Shown here: positions 1 to 6,868 of the stretch, piece by piece | Position numbering within the stretch: the first letter of the stretch is position 1 | Layout: each line of letters opens with the position of its first letter | Source: Bacteroidota bacterium | Lineage (GTDB): Bacteria > Bacteroidota > Bacteroidia > Chitinophagales > Chitinophagaceae | Direction of reading: 5' to 3' | Length of the DNA: 11,201 nt | Assembly (NCBI GenBank): GCA_023433755.1 | Contig: JAEYUA010000090.1 | Location: forward strand, 1 to 11,201 | The notes under the pieces: generated by a model | What the model was told of the DNA's origin: nothing | The model's input: the letters and a program-made list of their open reading frames with translations, nothing else | Database searches by the model: none | Program-made: the position numbers and the translations under genes

Positions 1-2
1 AC

Positions 3-998
3 CGCCCCTTTGATCCCTCATTTATTTTCGCCGCCAACGTTCATCCCCTGGTGATTTCACCTCCTGCCAGGCATCCTTTCTTATGGAAATACTGGTACGA
101 CCTCCGGCTGCCTGCGGTCCTGAAAAAAATAAAAGCGGATGTGTTTGTATCACCGGATGGTTTTGCTTCCCTCTCTTCCAGGATCCCCCAGTGCCTGGTA
201 GTGCATGACCTGGGGTTTCTCCATCACCCGGAGGCCTATAAAAAAAGCCATGCGGTTTTCCTGAAACACTACGTACCCAAATACCTCAGGAAAGCAAAGG
301 TGGTCGCTACCGTTTCGGAATTTTCAAAAGAAGATATTACACGGAATTATCATACTGATCCTTCAAAGATCGACCTGGTGTATAGCGCACCGAAAGAAGT
401 TTTCAGGCCAGTACCCTTCGAGGTGCAGGAAGCTACACGGGAAAAATACACCGGGGGCAGGGCTTATTTTATTTACGTGGGTGCCATACAGCCCAGGAAA
501 AATCTCCTGAACCTTCTTAAGGCTTTTTCTCTTTTCAAAAAACGGCAAAAGACCAATATGCAACTGGTGCTTGCCGGGAGGCTTGCCTGGAAGCATGAGG
601 CTTTTGTGCAGGCACTTAAAACTTATAAATACCGGGAAGATGTGATTCTGACCGGTTACCTGCCGGAGGAAGAACTGGTAAAACTGGTGGGCTCCTCTTA
701 TGCTCTTGTCTATCCCTCCCTGTTTGAAGGTTTTGGCGTTCCGGTTCTTGAAGCCATGAACTGTGAAGTGCCGGCACTGACTTCCATCAACAGTTCCATG
801 CAGGAAATTGGCAGAGATGCCGCCCTGTATTTTGACCCGGCCGATCACGAGGATATCGCCGATAAAATGATGTTGATCTATAAGGATGAGAACCTCAGGA
901 AAGAACTGGTTAGCCGGGGTAAAGGCGTCGCTTTGGGATATACCTGGGACAGAACCGCCAGTCTTCTTTGGGACAGCATCACCAGGACGCTGACCTGA
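3..998 (+). CDS. Glycosyltransferase family 4/group 1 protein, 5' end missing
   Basis: A GT-B fold glycosyltransferase that would transfer a sugar from a nucleotide donor to a glycan or lipid acceptor in the cytoplasm, probably for surface polysaccharide. The frame is open from position 3 to the TGA at 996-998. A GTG at 51 could serve as a start, but the residues encoded before it fit the family (an aromatic-rich stretch leading into PPARHPFLW), so I treat the gene as cut by the window edge. Counted from the GTG, the N-terminal Rossmann half covers about residues 1-120. The C-terminal donor-binding half begins near YVGAIQPRKN (142-151) and carries the EX7E signature in EGFGVPVLEAM, with Glu226 and Glu234. 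The VHDLGF stretch (51-56) is also typical. Donor and acceptor cannot be told from sequence. It is separated from gldC by 52 bp and is probably not functionally linked to it. Confidence 0.88.
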   Translation, partial: RPFDPSFIFAANVHPLVISPPARHPFLWKYWYDLRLPAVLKKIKADVFVSPDGFASLSSRIPQCLVVHDLGFLHHPEAYKKSHAVFLKHYVPKYLRKAKVVATVSEFSKEDITRNYHTDPSKIDLVYSAPKEVFRPVPFEVQEATREKYTGGRAYFIYVGAIQPRKNLLNLLKAFSLFKKRQKTNMQLVLAGRLAWKHEAFVQALKTYKYREDVILTGYLPEEELVKLVGSSYALVYPSLFEGFGVPVLEAMNCEVPALTSINSSMQEIGRDAALYFDPADHEDIADKMMLIYKDENLRKELVSRGKGVALGYTWDRTASLLWDSITRTLT

Positions 999-1015
999 GC
1001 AGGCCTGGCAGTTTT
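982..1015 (+). terminator. Possible weak terminator after the glycosyltransferase
   Basis: CCAGG (982-986) can pair with CCTGG (1004-1008), with a possible inner CTG/CAG pairing, and four T residues follow at 1012-1015. The stem overlaps the stop codon and is interrupted by an internal loop, so the call is weak. It would separate the glycosyltransferase from gldC. Confidence 0.25.
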
Positions 1016-1050
1016 CTGTATTTCATACCTTCGCCGCACAAATTTCAATT

Positions 1051-1404
1051 ATGACCAGATCTAGTATAGTGATCGATGTGGAACTTGACGACAACCGGGT
1101 GCCGGTGAACATGGAATGGAAGGCAACTGAAAACCAGGAAAGGCCCCAGCAGGCCAAAGCCATGATGCTTTCATTATGGGACGGGGCTGAGAAAGCAGCC
1201 CTTCGCATTGATCTCTGGACGCAAAAAATGATGGTGGATGAAATGGCCGATTTTTATTACCAGACCTTCATGACCATGGCAGATACGTACCAGCGTGCCA
1301 CCAGGCAAACAGAACTGGTAAACGATATCAAACAGTTCGCGGAGAATTTCCATAAAAAATTCCAGGACATCCAGATGAAGGAAAACCAGGGAAAGCAGGA
1401 CTAA
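1051..1404 (+). CDS. gldC: Gliding motility protein GldC homologue
   Basis: A 117-residue soluble protein matching the GldC family, small cytoplasmic proteins named from Flavobacterium gliding mutants but widely kept in Bacteroidota, including species not known to glide. Visible family traits are an N-terminal beta segment with the LDDNRVPVNMEW pattern (about 12-23), then AKAMMLSLWDG (36-46), the IDLWTQKMMVDEM stretch (about 53-65) and a C-terminal helical part. There is no signal peptide or membrane segment. The usual partner gldB is not in the window, and neither are gldJ or gldKLMN. The following yqeY-type gene starts 24 bp after the stop, so the two are probably cotranscribed. The molecular role is not established; presence of GldC alone does not show that the organism glides. 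Confidence 0.88.
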   Translation: MTRSSIVIDVELDDNRVPVNMEWKATENQERPQQAKAMMLSLWDGAEKAALRIDLWTQKMMVDEMADFYYQTFMTMADTYQRATRQTELVNDIKQFAENFHKKFQDIQMKENQGKQD

Positions 1405-1428
1405 TCTTATTGTATAAATTACCAGAGT

Positions 1429-1881
1429 ATGAACCTTGAACAAAAGATCATGGCCGAAATGAAAGAAGCCATGAAAGCAAAGGATGAAGGACAGTTACGT
1501 GCACTGCGAGCCATCAAAGCAGAGATCATCAAGGCTAAAACGGAACCCGGGGCAGGCGGAGAGATCTCTGCTGAAAAAGAAATATCCATGCTGCAGAAGA
1601 TGATGAAGCAGCGCAGGGATTCCCTTGAGATTTACCAGCAGCAAAACCGTGAAGACCTGGCCAGCAAGGAACAGGAGGAAATGGCTGTGATCGAAAAATT
1701 TTTACCGGCGCAGATGAGCGCCGAAGAACTCAAATCGGAACTGAAGCAGGTGATCGCCGAGACAGGTGCGTCCTCACCCGCTGATATGGGAAAGGTGATG
1801 GGTGCCGCCAATAAAAAACTCGCCGGAAGGGCTGATGGAAAAACCATTTCAGCCATGGTAAAAGAACTGCTTTCAAGCTAA
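1429..1881 (+). CDS. yqeY: GatB/YqeY domain-containing protein
   Basis: A 150-residue, highly charged, mostly helical protein of the YqeY family, close to the usual length of about 150. The family is homologous to the C-terminal tail domain of GatB, the amidotransferase subunit that handles misacylated Glu-tRNA(Gln), so a tRNA-related role is often assumed but not proven. Typical segments are the N-terminal helix LEQKIMAEMKEAMKAKDE, the RALRAIKAEI stretch (24-33), KQRRDSLEIYQQQNREDLA (about 60-78), EKFLPAQMS (89-97) and the final domain with ADMGKVMGAANKKLAGRADG. The stop codon is followed after one base by the ATG of the CvpA-family gene, so the two are translationally close and very likely in one transcript. 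No SD-like site precedes the start, as is common in Bacteroidota. Confidence 0.93.
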   Translation: MNLEQKIMAEMKEAMKAKDEGQLRALRAIKAEIIKAKTEPGAGGEISAEKEISMLQKMMKQRRDSLEIYQQQNREDLASKEQEEMAVIEKFLPAQMSAEELKSELKQVIAETGASSPADMGKVMGAANKKLAGRADGKTISAMVKELLSS

Positions 1882-1882
1882 T

Positions 1883-2413
1883 ATGTCCATCATTGATATT
1901 ATCGCCTTCGCCCTGATATTTATAGGCGTCATCAAAGGGATGCGTAAAGGCCTGGTGCTGGGAATATTTTCAGTGCTGGCCTTTATCATTGGGCTGGCTG
2001 CAGCCATCAAGTTGTCGGCCGTGGTAGCCGAACAACTGGAAGCATCTACAAACCTTTCCCAGCGCTGGCTGCCTGTGCTGGCATTCGCCCTCGTTTTTGT
2101 ACTGGTTGTTTTCCTGGTGAGACTGGGAGCAAAACTCATTGAAAAAGCCCTGCAGATGGCCATGCTGGGCTGGCTGAATAAACTGGGTGGTATCATCCTG
2201 TATGTATTATTATACCTGCTGATCTTTAGTGTTCTTTTATTTTATGCTGAGCAGTTGAATCTGATAAAACCAGCAACCGCGGAAGTATCACTCACCTATC
2301 CCATTATTTATCCCATGGCTCCAGAAGTCATTGGCGCACTGGGTACCGTGCTTCCTTTTTTCAGGGATATGTTTGCCGAACTGGAAACCTTTTTCGACAG
2401 GCTCGCGAGATAG
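1883..2413 (+). CDS. CvpA family inner-membrane protein
   Basis: A 176-residue protein with four hydrophobic segments at about residues 4-20, 23-47, 62-84 and 101-121, followed by a less hydrophobic tail that would lie at the membrane face. The first segments match the CvpA family pattern: an N-terminal IDIIAFALIFIGVIKGMRKG, in which a small-residue and charged turn follows the first helix. The E. coli member was named for colicin V production and lies with purF; that context is absent here and the real role in Bacteroidota is unknown, possibly envelope integrity. It sits 1 bp after the YqeY-type gene, which argues for coupled expression. The family call is good; the function is not. Confidence 0.82.
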   Translation: MSIIDIIAFALIFIGVIKGMRKGLVLGIFSVLAFIIGLAAAIKLSAVVAEQLEASTNLSQRWLPVLAFALVFVLVVFLVRLGAKLIEKALQMAMLGWLNKLGGIILYVLLYLLIFSVLLFYAEQLNLIKPATAEVSLTYPIIYPMAPEVIGALGTVLPFFRDMFAELETFFDRLAR

Positions 2414-2608
2414 TCTTACATCCTCATCTTGTCAACCATTCATGCGGTCAGACATTTTGGTAAGTTTATTGGTAATTAAAATCGAGATAGATAATGATGC
2501 ATACTTCCGGTGTCACCATTTATATTCGTGGCAACACTGGTCTTTGCCGAGAGGAATAGCTTTTGCGCCAAAACAATTATTTTAGCGGAAATTAACCTGG
2601 ACAGACTG

Positions 2609-3385
2609 ATGCAGTATACATTAAAAGAAGAAGGTAAGTTCAAGTATATTGAAGAAGGCGAAGGAGAACCATTGTTACTGTTGCATGGATTGTTTGGTGC
2701 ATTAAGCAATTTCAAGGACCTGGTTGAGCATTTCCGTCATACACATAAGGTTGTTGTGCCCATTCTGCCTTTGTTTGAACTGGATATCCTGCATACTTCA
2801 GTAGGCGGGCTTGCCAAACATGTACATAAATTCATTGAATTCAAAGGATATAATAATATTCACCTGCTGGGAAATTCTCTGGGCGGTCATGTAGGCCTGG
2901 TGCATGTGCTCAAACATCCTGAAAGAATTAAATCACTTACACTTACCGGCAGTTCAGGTCTTTTTGAGAATGGAATGGGCGATACCTATCCCCGTCGTGG
3001 CGATTATGAATACATAAAGAAAAAGACAGAAGTGACTTTTTATGATCCAAAAACCGCTACAAAGGAACTGGTAGATGAAGTGTTTGAAATCACCCGCAAC
3101 AGGCTGAAGGTCATCAAAATCATCGCACTGGCTAAAAGCGCCATCCGCAATAACCTGGGTGAGGAATTGAATAACATCACGCAGCCTACCTTGCTCATCT
3201 GGGGTAATAACGATACGATTACACCACCTTTCGTTGCTCGTGAATTCAATAAACTGATCCCTAACAGTGAATTGCATTTCATTGATAAATGCGGCCATGC
3301 GCCCATGATGGAACAACCGGAAGAGTTTAATGTGATTTTGGATAAATTTTTGAAAAAACTAAGTGAGCCTGCAACAGTTCAATGA
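2609..3385 (+). CDS. Alpha/beta hydrolase fold protein
   Basis: A 258-residue soluble alpha/beta hydrolase. The oxyanion-hole region is LLLLHGLFG (22-30), and the nucleophile elbow is GNSLGG with Ser90. Candidate acid and base are Asp202 in WGNNDT and His230 in KCGHAPMMEQPEEF, giving a complete catalytic triad. Most of the ORF's extension back to 2510 has no family resemblance, so I place the start at the ATG at 2609, from which MQYTLKEEGKFKYIEEGEGEP opens in normal family style. The 195-bp gap before it has no gene; it holds a TTGGTAA pair 12 bp apart (2457-2463, 2469-2475) and a TATTTTAG stretch (2578-2585) that differs by one base from the Bacteroidota -7 consensus TAnnTTTG, without a well-spaced -33 TTTG. 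Substrate is unknown. The CBS-domain gene follows after 32 bp. Confidence 0.9.
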   Translation: MQYTLKEEGKFKYIEEGEGEPLLLLHGLFGALSNFKDLVEHFRHTHKVVVPILPLFELDILHTSVGGLAKHVHKFIEFKGYNNIHLLGNSLGGHVGLVHVLKHPERIKSLTLTGSSGLFENGMGDTYPRRGDYEYIKKKTEVTFYDPKTATKELVDEVFEITRNRLKVIKIIALAKSAIRNNLGEELNNITQPTLLIWGNNDTITPPFVAREFNKLIPNSELHFIDKCGHAPMMEQPEEFNVILDKFLKKLSEPATVQ

Positions 3386-3417
3386 ACCTTGCTGTCTAAT
3401 TTAGTGTTACCGTTTCT

Positions 3418-4074
3418 ATGTTAACAAGAGACCTCATATCAAACTCAATTCCCTATTTGCATAAAGATGACAAAGTGCATCATGCATTGCAGCTCATGAA
3501 TGATTATCATGTGGCTCACTTGCCTGTTGTGGATAATGAGAGTTATATGGGTATTGTAAGCGAGGAACAACTGCTGCAGACAGATGATGAACTGCAGATC
3601 CACCAGTTGCAGGTTACAGATGGTGTTACTTCAGTGCAGGCCAATGATCATTTTCTGAAAGCAATCCAGACAGCCGTAATCAATAAGCTCAGCATCGTAC
3701 CTGTAGTACAGGAAAAACAATTGCTGGGAATTGTTACTTATAATGATCTCTTGCGTAATGCTTCCGATTTCATGAGTCTCGGCCAGCCGGGGGCGCTTAT
3801 CGTACTTGAGATGGAAAATAAAGCTTATTCATTTACCGAGATCAACCGCATTGTAGAATCGAATGATGCGCAAATTACCCAACTGAACACTTATACAGAT
3901 CCTGAAACGGGGATGTCGCAGGTTACCATCCGCATCAATAAACTCGAAGTTTCTGATATCCTGGCCACTTTCCAGCGTTACGAATACAATGTCAAATACT
4001 ATTTCGGCGAAGAACTTTACGAAAACGAGCTGAAAACCAATTTTGACAATCTCATGAACTACCTCCGGATCTGA
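3418..4074 (+). CDS. CBS-pair protein with ACT-like C-terminal domain
   Basis: A 218-residue soluble protein. Residues about 1-60 and 65-118 form two CBS motifs, seen in VHHALQLMNDYHVAHLPVVD followed by MGIVSEEQLL, and in the second copy SIVPVVQEKQLLGIVTYNDLL. CBS pairs usually bind adenine nucleotides and act as energy or ligand sensors. Residues about 126-200 (ALIVLEMENKAYSFTEINRIVESNDAQITQL onward) have the spacing of an ACT-like domain, resembling AcuB-type CBS-ACT proteins; this second assignment is less sure. It has no enzyme domain of its own, so it is probably regulatory. In Bacteroidota a CBS protein of this kind commonly lies just upstream of nadK, as here with one gene between, which hints at a link to nucleotide state, though no partner is proven. 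Confidence 0.83.
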   Translation: MLTRDLISNSIPYLHKDDKVHHALQLMNDYHVAHLPVVDNESYMGIVSEEQLLQTDDELQIHQLQVTDGVTSVQANDHFLKAIQTAVINKLSIVPVVQEKQLLGIVTYNDLLRNASDFMSLGQPGALIVLEMENKAYSFTEINRIVESNDAQITQLNTYTDPETGMSQVTIRINKLEVSDILATFQRYEYNVKYYFGEELYENELKTNFDNLMNYLRI

Positions 4075-4081
4075 GGTTTTT
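4061..4081 (+). terminator. Possible weak terminator at end of CBS gene
   Basis: ACCTC (4061-4065) pairs with GAGGT (4073-4077) across a 7-base loop, and a run of five T residues ends at 4081. The stem overlaps the TGA at 4072-4074. Five base pairs is short, so partial read-through into the POTRA gene is likely. Confidence 0.3.
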
Positions 4082-4151
4082 CTCCCTTTATTTCCCAATC
4101 TTCAAAACGGGTATCCTTTTTTCTACTGAAATAGCAGAAATTGAGTGCCGG

Positions 4152-5609
4152 ATGAAGGTTTGCCAATGTTTATGCTTCTGCCTGTTTTACCTGATGGTAG
4201 GTAAACTTGTCTCTGCCCAGCCGGGTGTGGCACTTCCTGACTCCATTATTTACAGCACCCAGATGAGTGTGGGCGATAGTGTGATGCCTCCTCCAAACAA
4301 CCAGTTGTTCACCGTTCGCAGCATTATCATTTCCGGGAATAAAAAAACGCATCCTGATATCATCATGAGGGAATTGCCTTTCGAGATCGACGAAGCGTAT
4401 AATCTCGAAGTAATTCCACAAAAATTCTCAAAGGCGAGAAAACAGCTCATGAATACCGGCCTGTTCCGCGAAGTGACCGTTTCCCTGAAAAGCATGGAGG
4501 GTTATGATGTATATGTGAATGTGGAGGTAGATGAAAAATGGTACCTCTGGCCCAGGCCATTTGCTCGTCCCGTTGATAAAACCTTTCATGAATGGTGGGA
4601 TGACCAGGAACGCGATATGAACCGCATCAATTATGGCATGCGCGTGCTGCATAATAATTTCACCGGCCGTAATGATAAGCTCAAAGTGAATGTAATGAAC
4701 GGGTACACCAAACAGTTATCCATTCAGTATTATGGCCTTTTCCTCGATAATGACCTGAAGTGGTCGGTGAATGGTGGTGTGGCAATTGGCAAGAACAGGG
4801 AAGTGAATTATATGACGGAGCGTAACAGACCCGTACCCATAAAGGACCGTGACCGTTACCTGCGCAGTTATTTCAACTGGTTTGGAGAAGTCAGCTTCAG
4901 GCCTGCCATTAAAACCAGGCATACCTTCGGGATCGGCTACAGCATGGAAAATGTGGCGGACACTGTATTCAAACTGAATCCTGAATTTTCATCGCGTAAG
5001 AGTTTTGGTTATCCCGAGATTTTTTACCGCATGACCTATTTTGATGTGGACTTCATTCCTTATCCCACAAAAGGTTTTATTGGAGAGATACTGTTGAGAA
5101 GAAAGGGCTTGAATGATCCGCTTCGCATGTGGCAACTGCAAGCCAAGGGTTCCAAGACCTGGCCGCTCGGCACTGAAATGTTTTTCAATGCAAGTGCGGT
5201 GGCCATGATGAAGCTTCCTTTCAAACAGCCTTATGTTACCAACCAGTTCATCGGGTACGACGGCCAGTACCTGCAGGGATATGAATATTATGTAATAGAT
5301 GGCGTAGCGGGTGCCTATACCAAGGCCACACTAACCCGTGAACTCGTGAATACACGGATTAGTATCAATTCTAAAAAAATACCACGGCTCAATCATATTC
5401 CTTTCAGGATCTATGCAAAAACTTTTGTGAACGCTGGATATGTTTACAATGATCATGAAGGGATCAACCATTTCAATAACCGTTTGCTTTATTCCGGTGG
5501 TGTGGGACTTGACATTGTGGTATTCACCGACTTTGTGATCAAACTCGACTGGAGCTTCAACCGCTTAGGTGAAAACGGGCTATATTTACACAAACGCAAT
5601 TATTTCTGA
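4152..5609 (+). CDS. Short POTRA/beta-barrel outer-membrane protein (BamA/TamA superfamily)
   Basis: A 485-residue predicted outer-membrane protein. Residues 1-22 are a Sec signal peptide with cleavage likely after VSA. Residues about 53-129 form one POTRA domain: FTVRSIIISGNKKTHPDIIMRELPF opens it and NTGLFREVTVSL with VYVNVEVDEKW closes it, the classic POTRA pattern. Residues about 140-485 are alternating aromatic strands of a beta-barrel, and the last residue is Phe (HKRNYF), the usual C-terminal signal for BAM-dependent insertion. With one POTRA it is much shorter than BamA (five POTRAs here) or TamA (three). It may be an accessory translocase or assembly factor, but the substrate is unknown. 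It starts 77 bp after the CBS gene and ends 62 bp before nadK. The Cys-rich start (CQCLCFC) is unusual, but the lack of an L-x-(G/A)-C lipobox at the cleavage site argues against a lipoprotein. Confidence 0.83.
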   Translation: MKVCQCLCFCLFYLMVGKLVSAQPGVALPDSIIYSTQMSVGDSVMPPPNNQLFTVRSIIISGNKKTHPDIIMRELPFEIDEAYNLEVIPQKFSKARKQLMNTGLFREVTVSLKSMEGYDVYVNVEVDEKWYLWPRPFARPVDKTFHEWWDDQERDMNRINYGMRVLHNNFTGRNDKLKVNVMNGYTKQLSIQYYGLFLDNDLKWSVNGGVAIGKNREVNYMTERNRPVPIKDRDRYLRSYFNWFGEVSFRPAIKTRHTFGIGYSMENVADTVFKLNPEFSSRKSFGYPEIFYRMTYFDVDFIPYPTKGFIGEILLRRKGLNDPLRMWQLQAKGSKTWPLGTEMFFNASAVAMMKLPFKQPYVTNQFIGYDGQYLQGYEYYVIDGVAGAYTKATLTRELVNTRISINSKKIPRLNHIPFRIYAKTFVNAGYVYNDHEGINHFNNRLLYSGGVGLDIVVFTDFVIKLDWSFNRLGENGLYLHKRNYF

Positions 5610-5671
5610 TGGGTGAATGAGAAGGTGCGTATAAATAAACACTTTCAAATATTTCCCCAACCACTGACCAA

Positions 5672-6550
5672 ATGAAGGTAGCCATCTACAGCAGGGTGCT
5701 GGAATCAACACAGCAGAAGGACGTACAGCTTTTTTTTGATGAACTGGCCAGGGAACAGATCGAACCCGTTGTGTTCAGACCTTTTCTTGAAGAGATCAAT
5801 GGTAGATTGAACCTTCCTGCGGATTGTGAAACGTTTTCCGGTCACGAAGACCTTACCACTGAAATAGATTTTGTGATCAGCCTTGGTGGCGATGGTACCC
5901 TGCTCGATACCGTTACACTGGTGAGGGATAAGAATATTCCGGTTGTGGGTATCAATTTCGGGCGGCTTGGTTTTCTTGCCAGCATAGGCCGTGATGAAAT
6001 GACCGAAGCCATCAAGGCACTGGCCCGTCGGTCTTATGTGATCGACAGGCGAACACTTGTACATCTTGATTCTAACATCCCCTTGTTCAACGATGTGCCT
6101 TATGCCCTGAATGAATTCGCGATCCACAAGCGTGATGTGGCCTCGATGATCAAGATCCATACTTACCTGAATGGCGAACTGCTGAATATTTACTGGGCTG
6201 ATGGACTCATCCTGGCAACACCTACCGGCTCCAGCGGTTATTCGCTCAGTTGCGGAGGTCCCGTTGTTTTTCCTGATGCCTGCAGTTTTGTGCTCACACC
6301 TATCGCACCCCATAATTTAAATGTTCGACCCATAGTAATCCCCGATAATACCATCATCTCCTTTGAAGTGGAAAGCAGGTCTGACGATATCATCTGCGCA
6401 CTTGATTCAAGAAGGGAACTGGTAGATAAAAATGTATTGCTTGCGGTGAGGAAAGAAAATTTCATGATGAACCTGGTCAGGCTCAATGAAAATAATTTCC
6501 TGCAAACATTGAGAAATAAGCTGAGCTGGGGATTGGATAAGAGGAATTAA
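5672..6550 (+). CDS. nadK: NAD kinase
   Basis: Phosphorylates NAD to NADP with ATP in the cytoplasm, the only de novo route to NADP. The 292-residue length is typical. Diagnostic motifs are all present: GGDGT at 72-76 (the metal and phosphate-binding loop with Asp74), the conserved NE pair at 147-148, ADGLILATPTGSSGYSLS at 176-193 for the NAD site, and TPIAPHNL at 209-216. The ATG at 5672 opens directly on the beta-strand MKVAIYSRV as in other bacterial NadK proteins. The gene starts 62 bp after the POTRA protein and is followed within 3 bp by a repeat-filled gap that includes a candidate terminator. In Bacteroidota nadK often leads into porG, uppS and bamA, exactly the order seen here. Confidence 0.97.
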   Translation: MKVAIYSRVLESTQQKDVQLFFDELAREQIEPVVFRPFLEEINGRLNLPADCETFSGHEDLTTEIDFVISLGGDGTLLDTVTLVRDKNIPVVGINFGRLGFLASIGRDEMTEAIKALARRSYVIDRRTLVHLDSNIPLFNDVPYALNEFAIHKRDVASMIKIHTYLNGELLNIYWADGLILATPTGSSGYSLSCGGPVVFPDACSFVLTPIAPHNLNVRPIVIPDNTIISFEVESRSDDIICALDSRRELVDKNVLLAVRKENFMMNLVRLNENNFLQTLRNKLSWGLDKRN

Positions 6551-6553
6551 TGA

Positions 6554-6590
6554 GCTGATGGCCATTAGCCAATAGCCATTGGCTTTTAGC
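6554..6590 (+). repeat. Heptamer tandem array 1L (GCCATTA type)
   Basis: Five consecutive 7-bp words in strict register, then GC: GCTGATG, GCCATTA, GCCAATA, GCCATTG, GCTTTTA. It begins 3 bp after the nadK stop. All words start with GC and most end in A. It is the left, plus-oriented part of repeat unit 1. Confidence 0.8.
6567..6587 (+). terminator. Candidate terminator for nadK, made from the heptamer array
   Basis: AGCCAAT (6567-6573) pairs perfectly with ATTGGCT (6578-6584) around the 4-base loop AGCC, and three more T residues follow (6585-6587). A 7-bp stem 17 bp after the nadK stop makes it a reasonable but weak intrinsic terminator. It arises because neighbouring heptamers differ by single bases that complement each other. 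Confidence 0.4.
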
Positions 6591-6624
6591 TTGCCTCTGC
6601 GCAATCTCCTATTCTCCTTCTTCG

Positions 6625-6682
6625 CCAGCCATCCGCGTGTCGCTGAAGCTTTAGCGGAGGCACAAGCTTTAGCGAAGGCTGG
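6625..6682. repeat. REP-like palindromic element with an 18-bp direct repeat
   Basis: AAGCTTTAGCG occurs at 6646-6656 and again at 6664-6674, an 18-bp period, with similar following bases (GAGGC, AAGGC). The first copy belongs to a near-perfect palindrome, CGCTGAAGCTTTAGCG (6641-6656), with one G-U pair in RNA. The whole is bracketed by CCAGCC (6625-6630) and GGCTGG (6677-6682), which are complementary. This is the architecture of repeated extragenic palindromes. Whether it is multicopy in the genome cannot be seen here. Confidence 0.6.
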
Positions 6683-6702
6683 TTCTCTGCGGTAAAAGAT
6701 CA

Positions 6703-6730
6703 ACAAGACTACTGAATACCGACTTCAGAC
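6703..6730 (-). repeat. Heptamer tandem array 1R-a (GTCTGAA/GTCGGTA type)
   Basis: Read on the minus strand from right to left, four words in register: GTCTGAA, GTCGGTA, TTCAGTA, GTCTTGT. The first two words also occur exactly, on the plus strand, in the array after uppS, which ties the two gaps to one family. More degenerate 7-bp words may extend to about 6744. Confidence 0.6.
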
Positions 6731-6764
6731 ATACAAGTACACATCTTGCTCTCAATCTCGTGGC

Positions 6765-6792
6765 TTTGAACTTTCAACTATGAACTTTGAAC
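6765..6792 (-). repeat. Heptamer tandem array 1R-b (GTTCAAA type)
   Basis: On the plus strand the words are TTTGAAC, TTTCAAC, TATGAAC, TTTGAAC, contiguous and in exact 7-bp register. On the minus strand they are GTTCAAA, GTTCATA, GTTGAAA, GTTCAAA. The word GTTCAAA appears twice on the plus strand in the uppS downstream array. It is the right boundary of unit 1. Confidence 0.8.
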
Positions 6793-6868
6793 CGAAAATT
6801 CCTTGCCCATCATACCAAATCACAGTATTTTGCGTTAGCTATTTAGTGCTTAACCTTATTTTGCAGTT

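Larger units (their letters stand above)
6551..6868. other. 318-bp intergenic region, repeat unit 1
   Basis: No plausible gene. Open frames on either strand are repeat-derived: the minus-strand product through 6640-6690 is a low-complexity Ala/Lys string. From left to right the region has a plus-oriented heptamer array (6554-6590), a palindromic 18-bp direct repeat (6625-6682), two minus-oriented heptamer arrays (6703-6730 and 6765-6792), and about 75 bp of non-repeat leader before porG. The leader contains TTTG (6829-6832) and TTATTTTG (6856-6863), which loosely resemble Bacteroidota -33 and -7 elements but with a spacing a few bases too long. Confidence 0.7.

Noticed and set aside
363..848. 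Minus-strand 161-codon frame inside the glycosyltransferase
   Set aside because: It is an antisense shadow of a gene with a clear EX7E motif.
2457..2475. TTGGTAA direct repeat as an operator
   Set aside because: Two 7-bp copies 12 bp apart in an AT-rich gap are too weak to claim a binding site.
2510..2608. Upstream in-frame start for the alpha/beta hydrolase
   Set aside because: The additional 33 residues do not resemble the family and the ATG at 2609 gives a normal N-terminus and length.
5705..6313. Long minus-strand frame (202 codons) inside nadK
   Set aside because: It is an antisense shadow of a clear nadK with all motifs; no family resemblance.
6407..6706. Minus-strand 99-codon frame with an Ala/Lys-rich stretch
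   Set aside because: It overlaps the end of nadK and its distinctive stretch is just the translation of the 18-bp direct repeat; no family resemblance.
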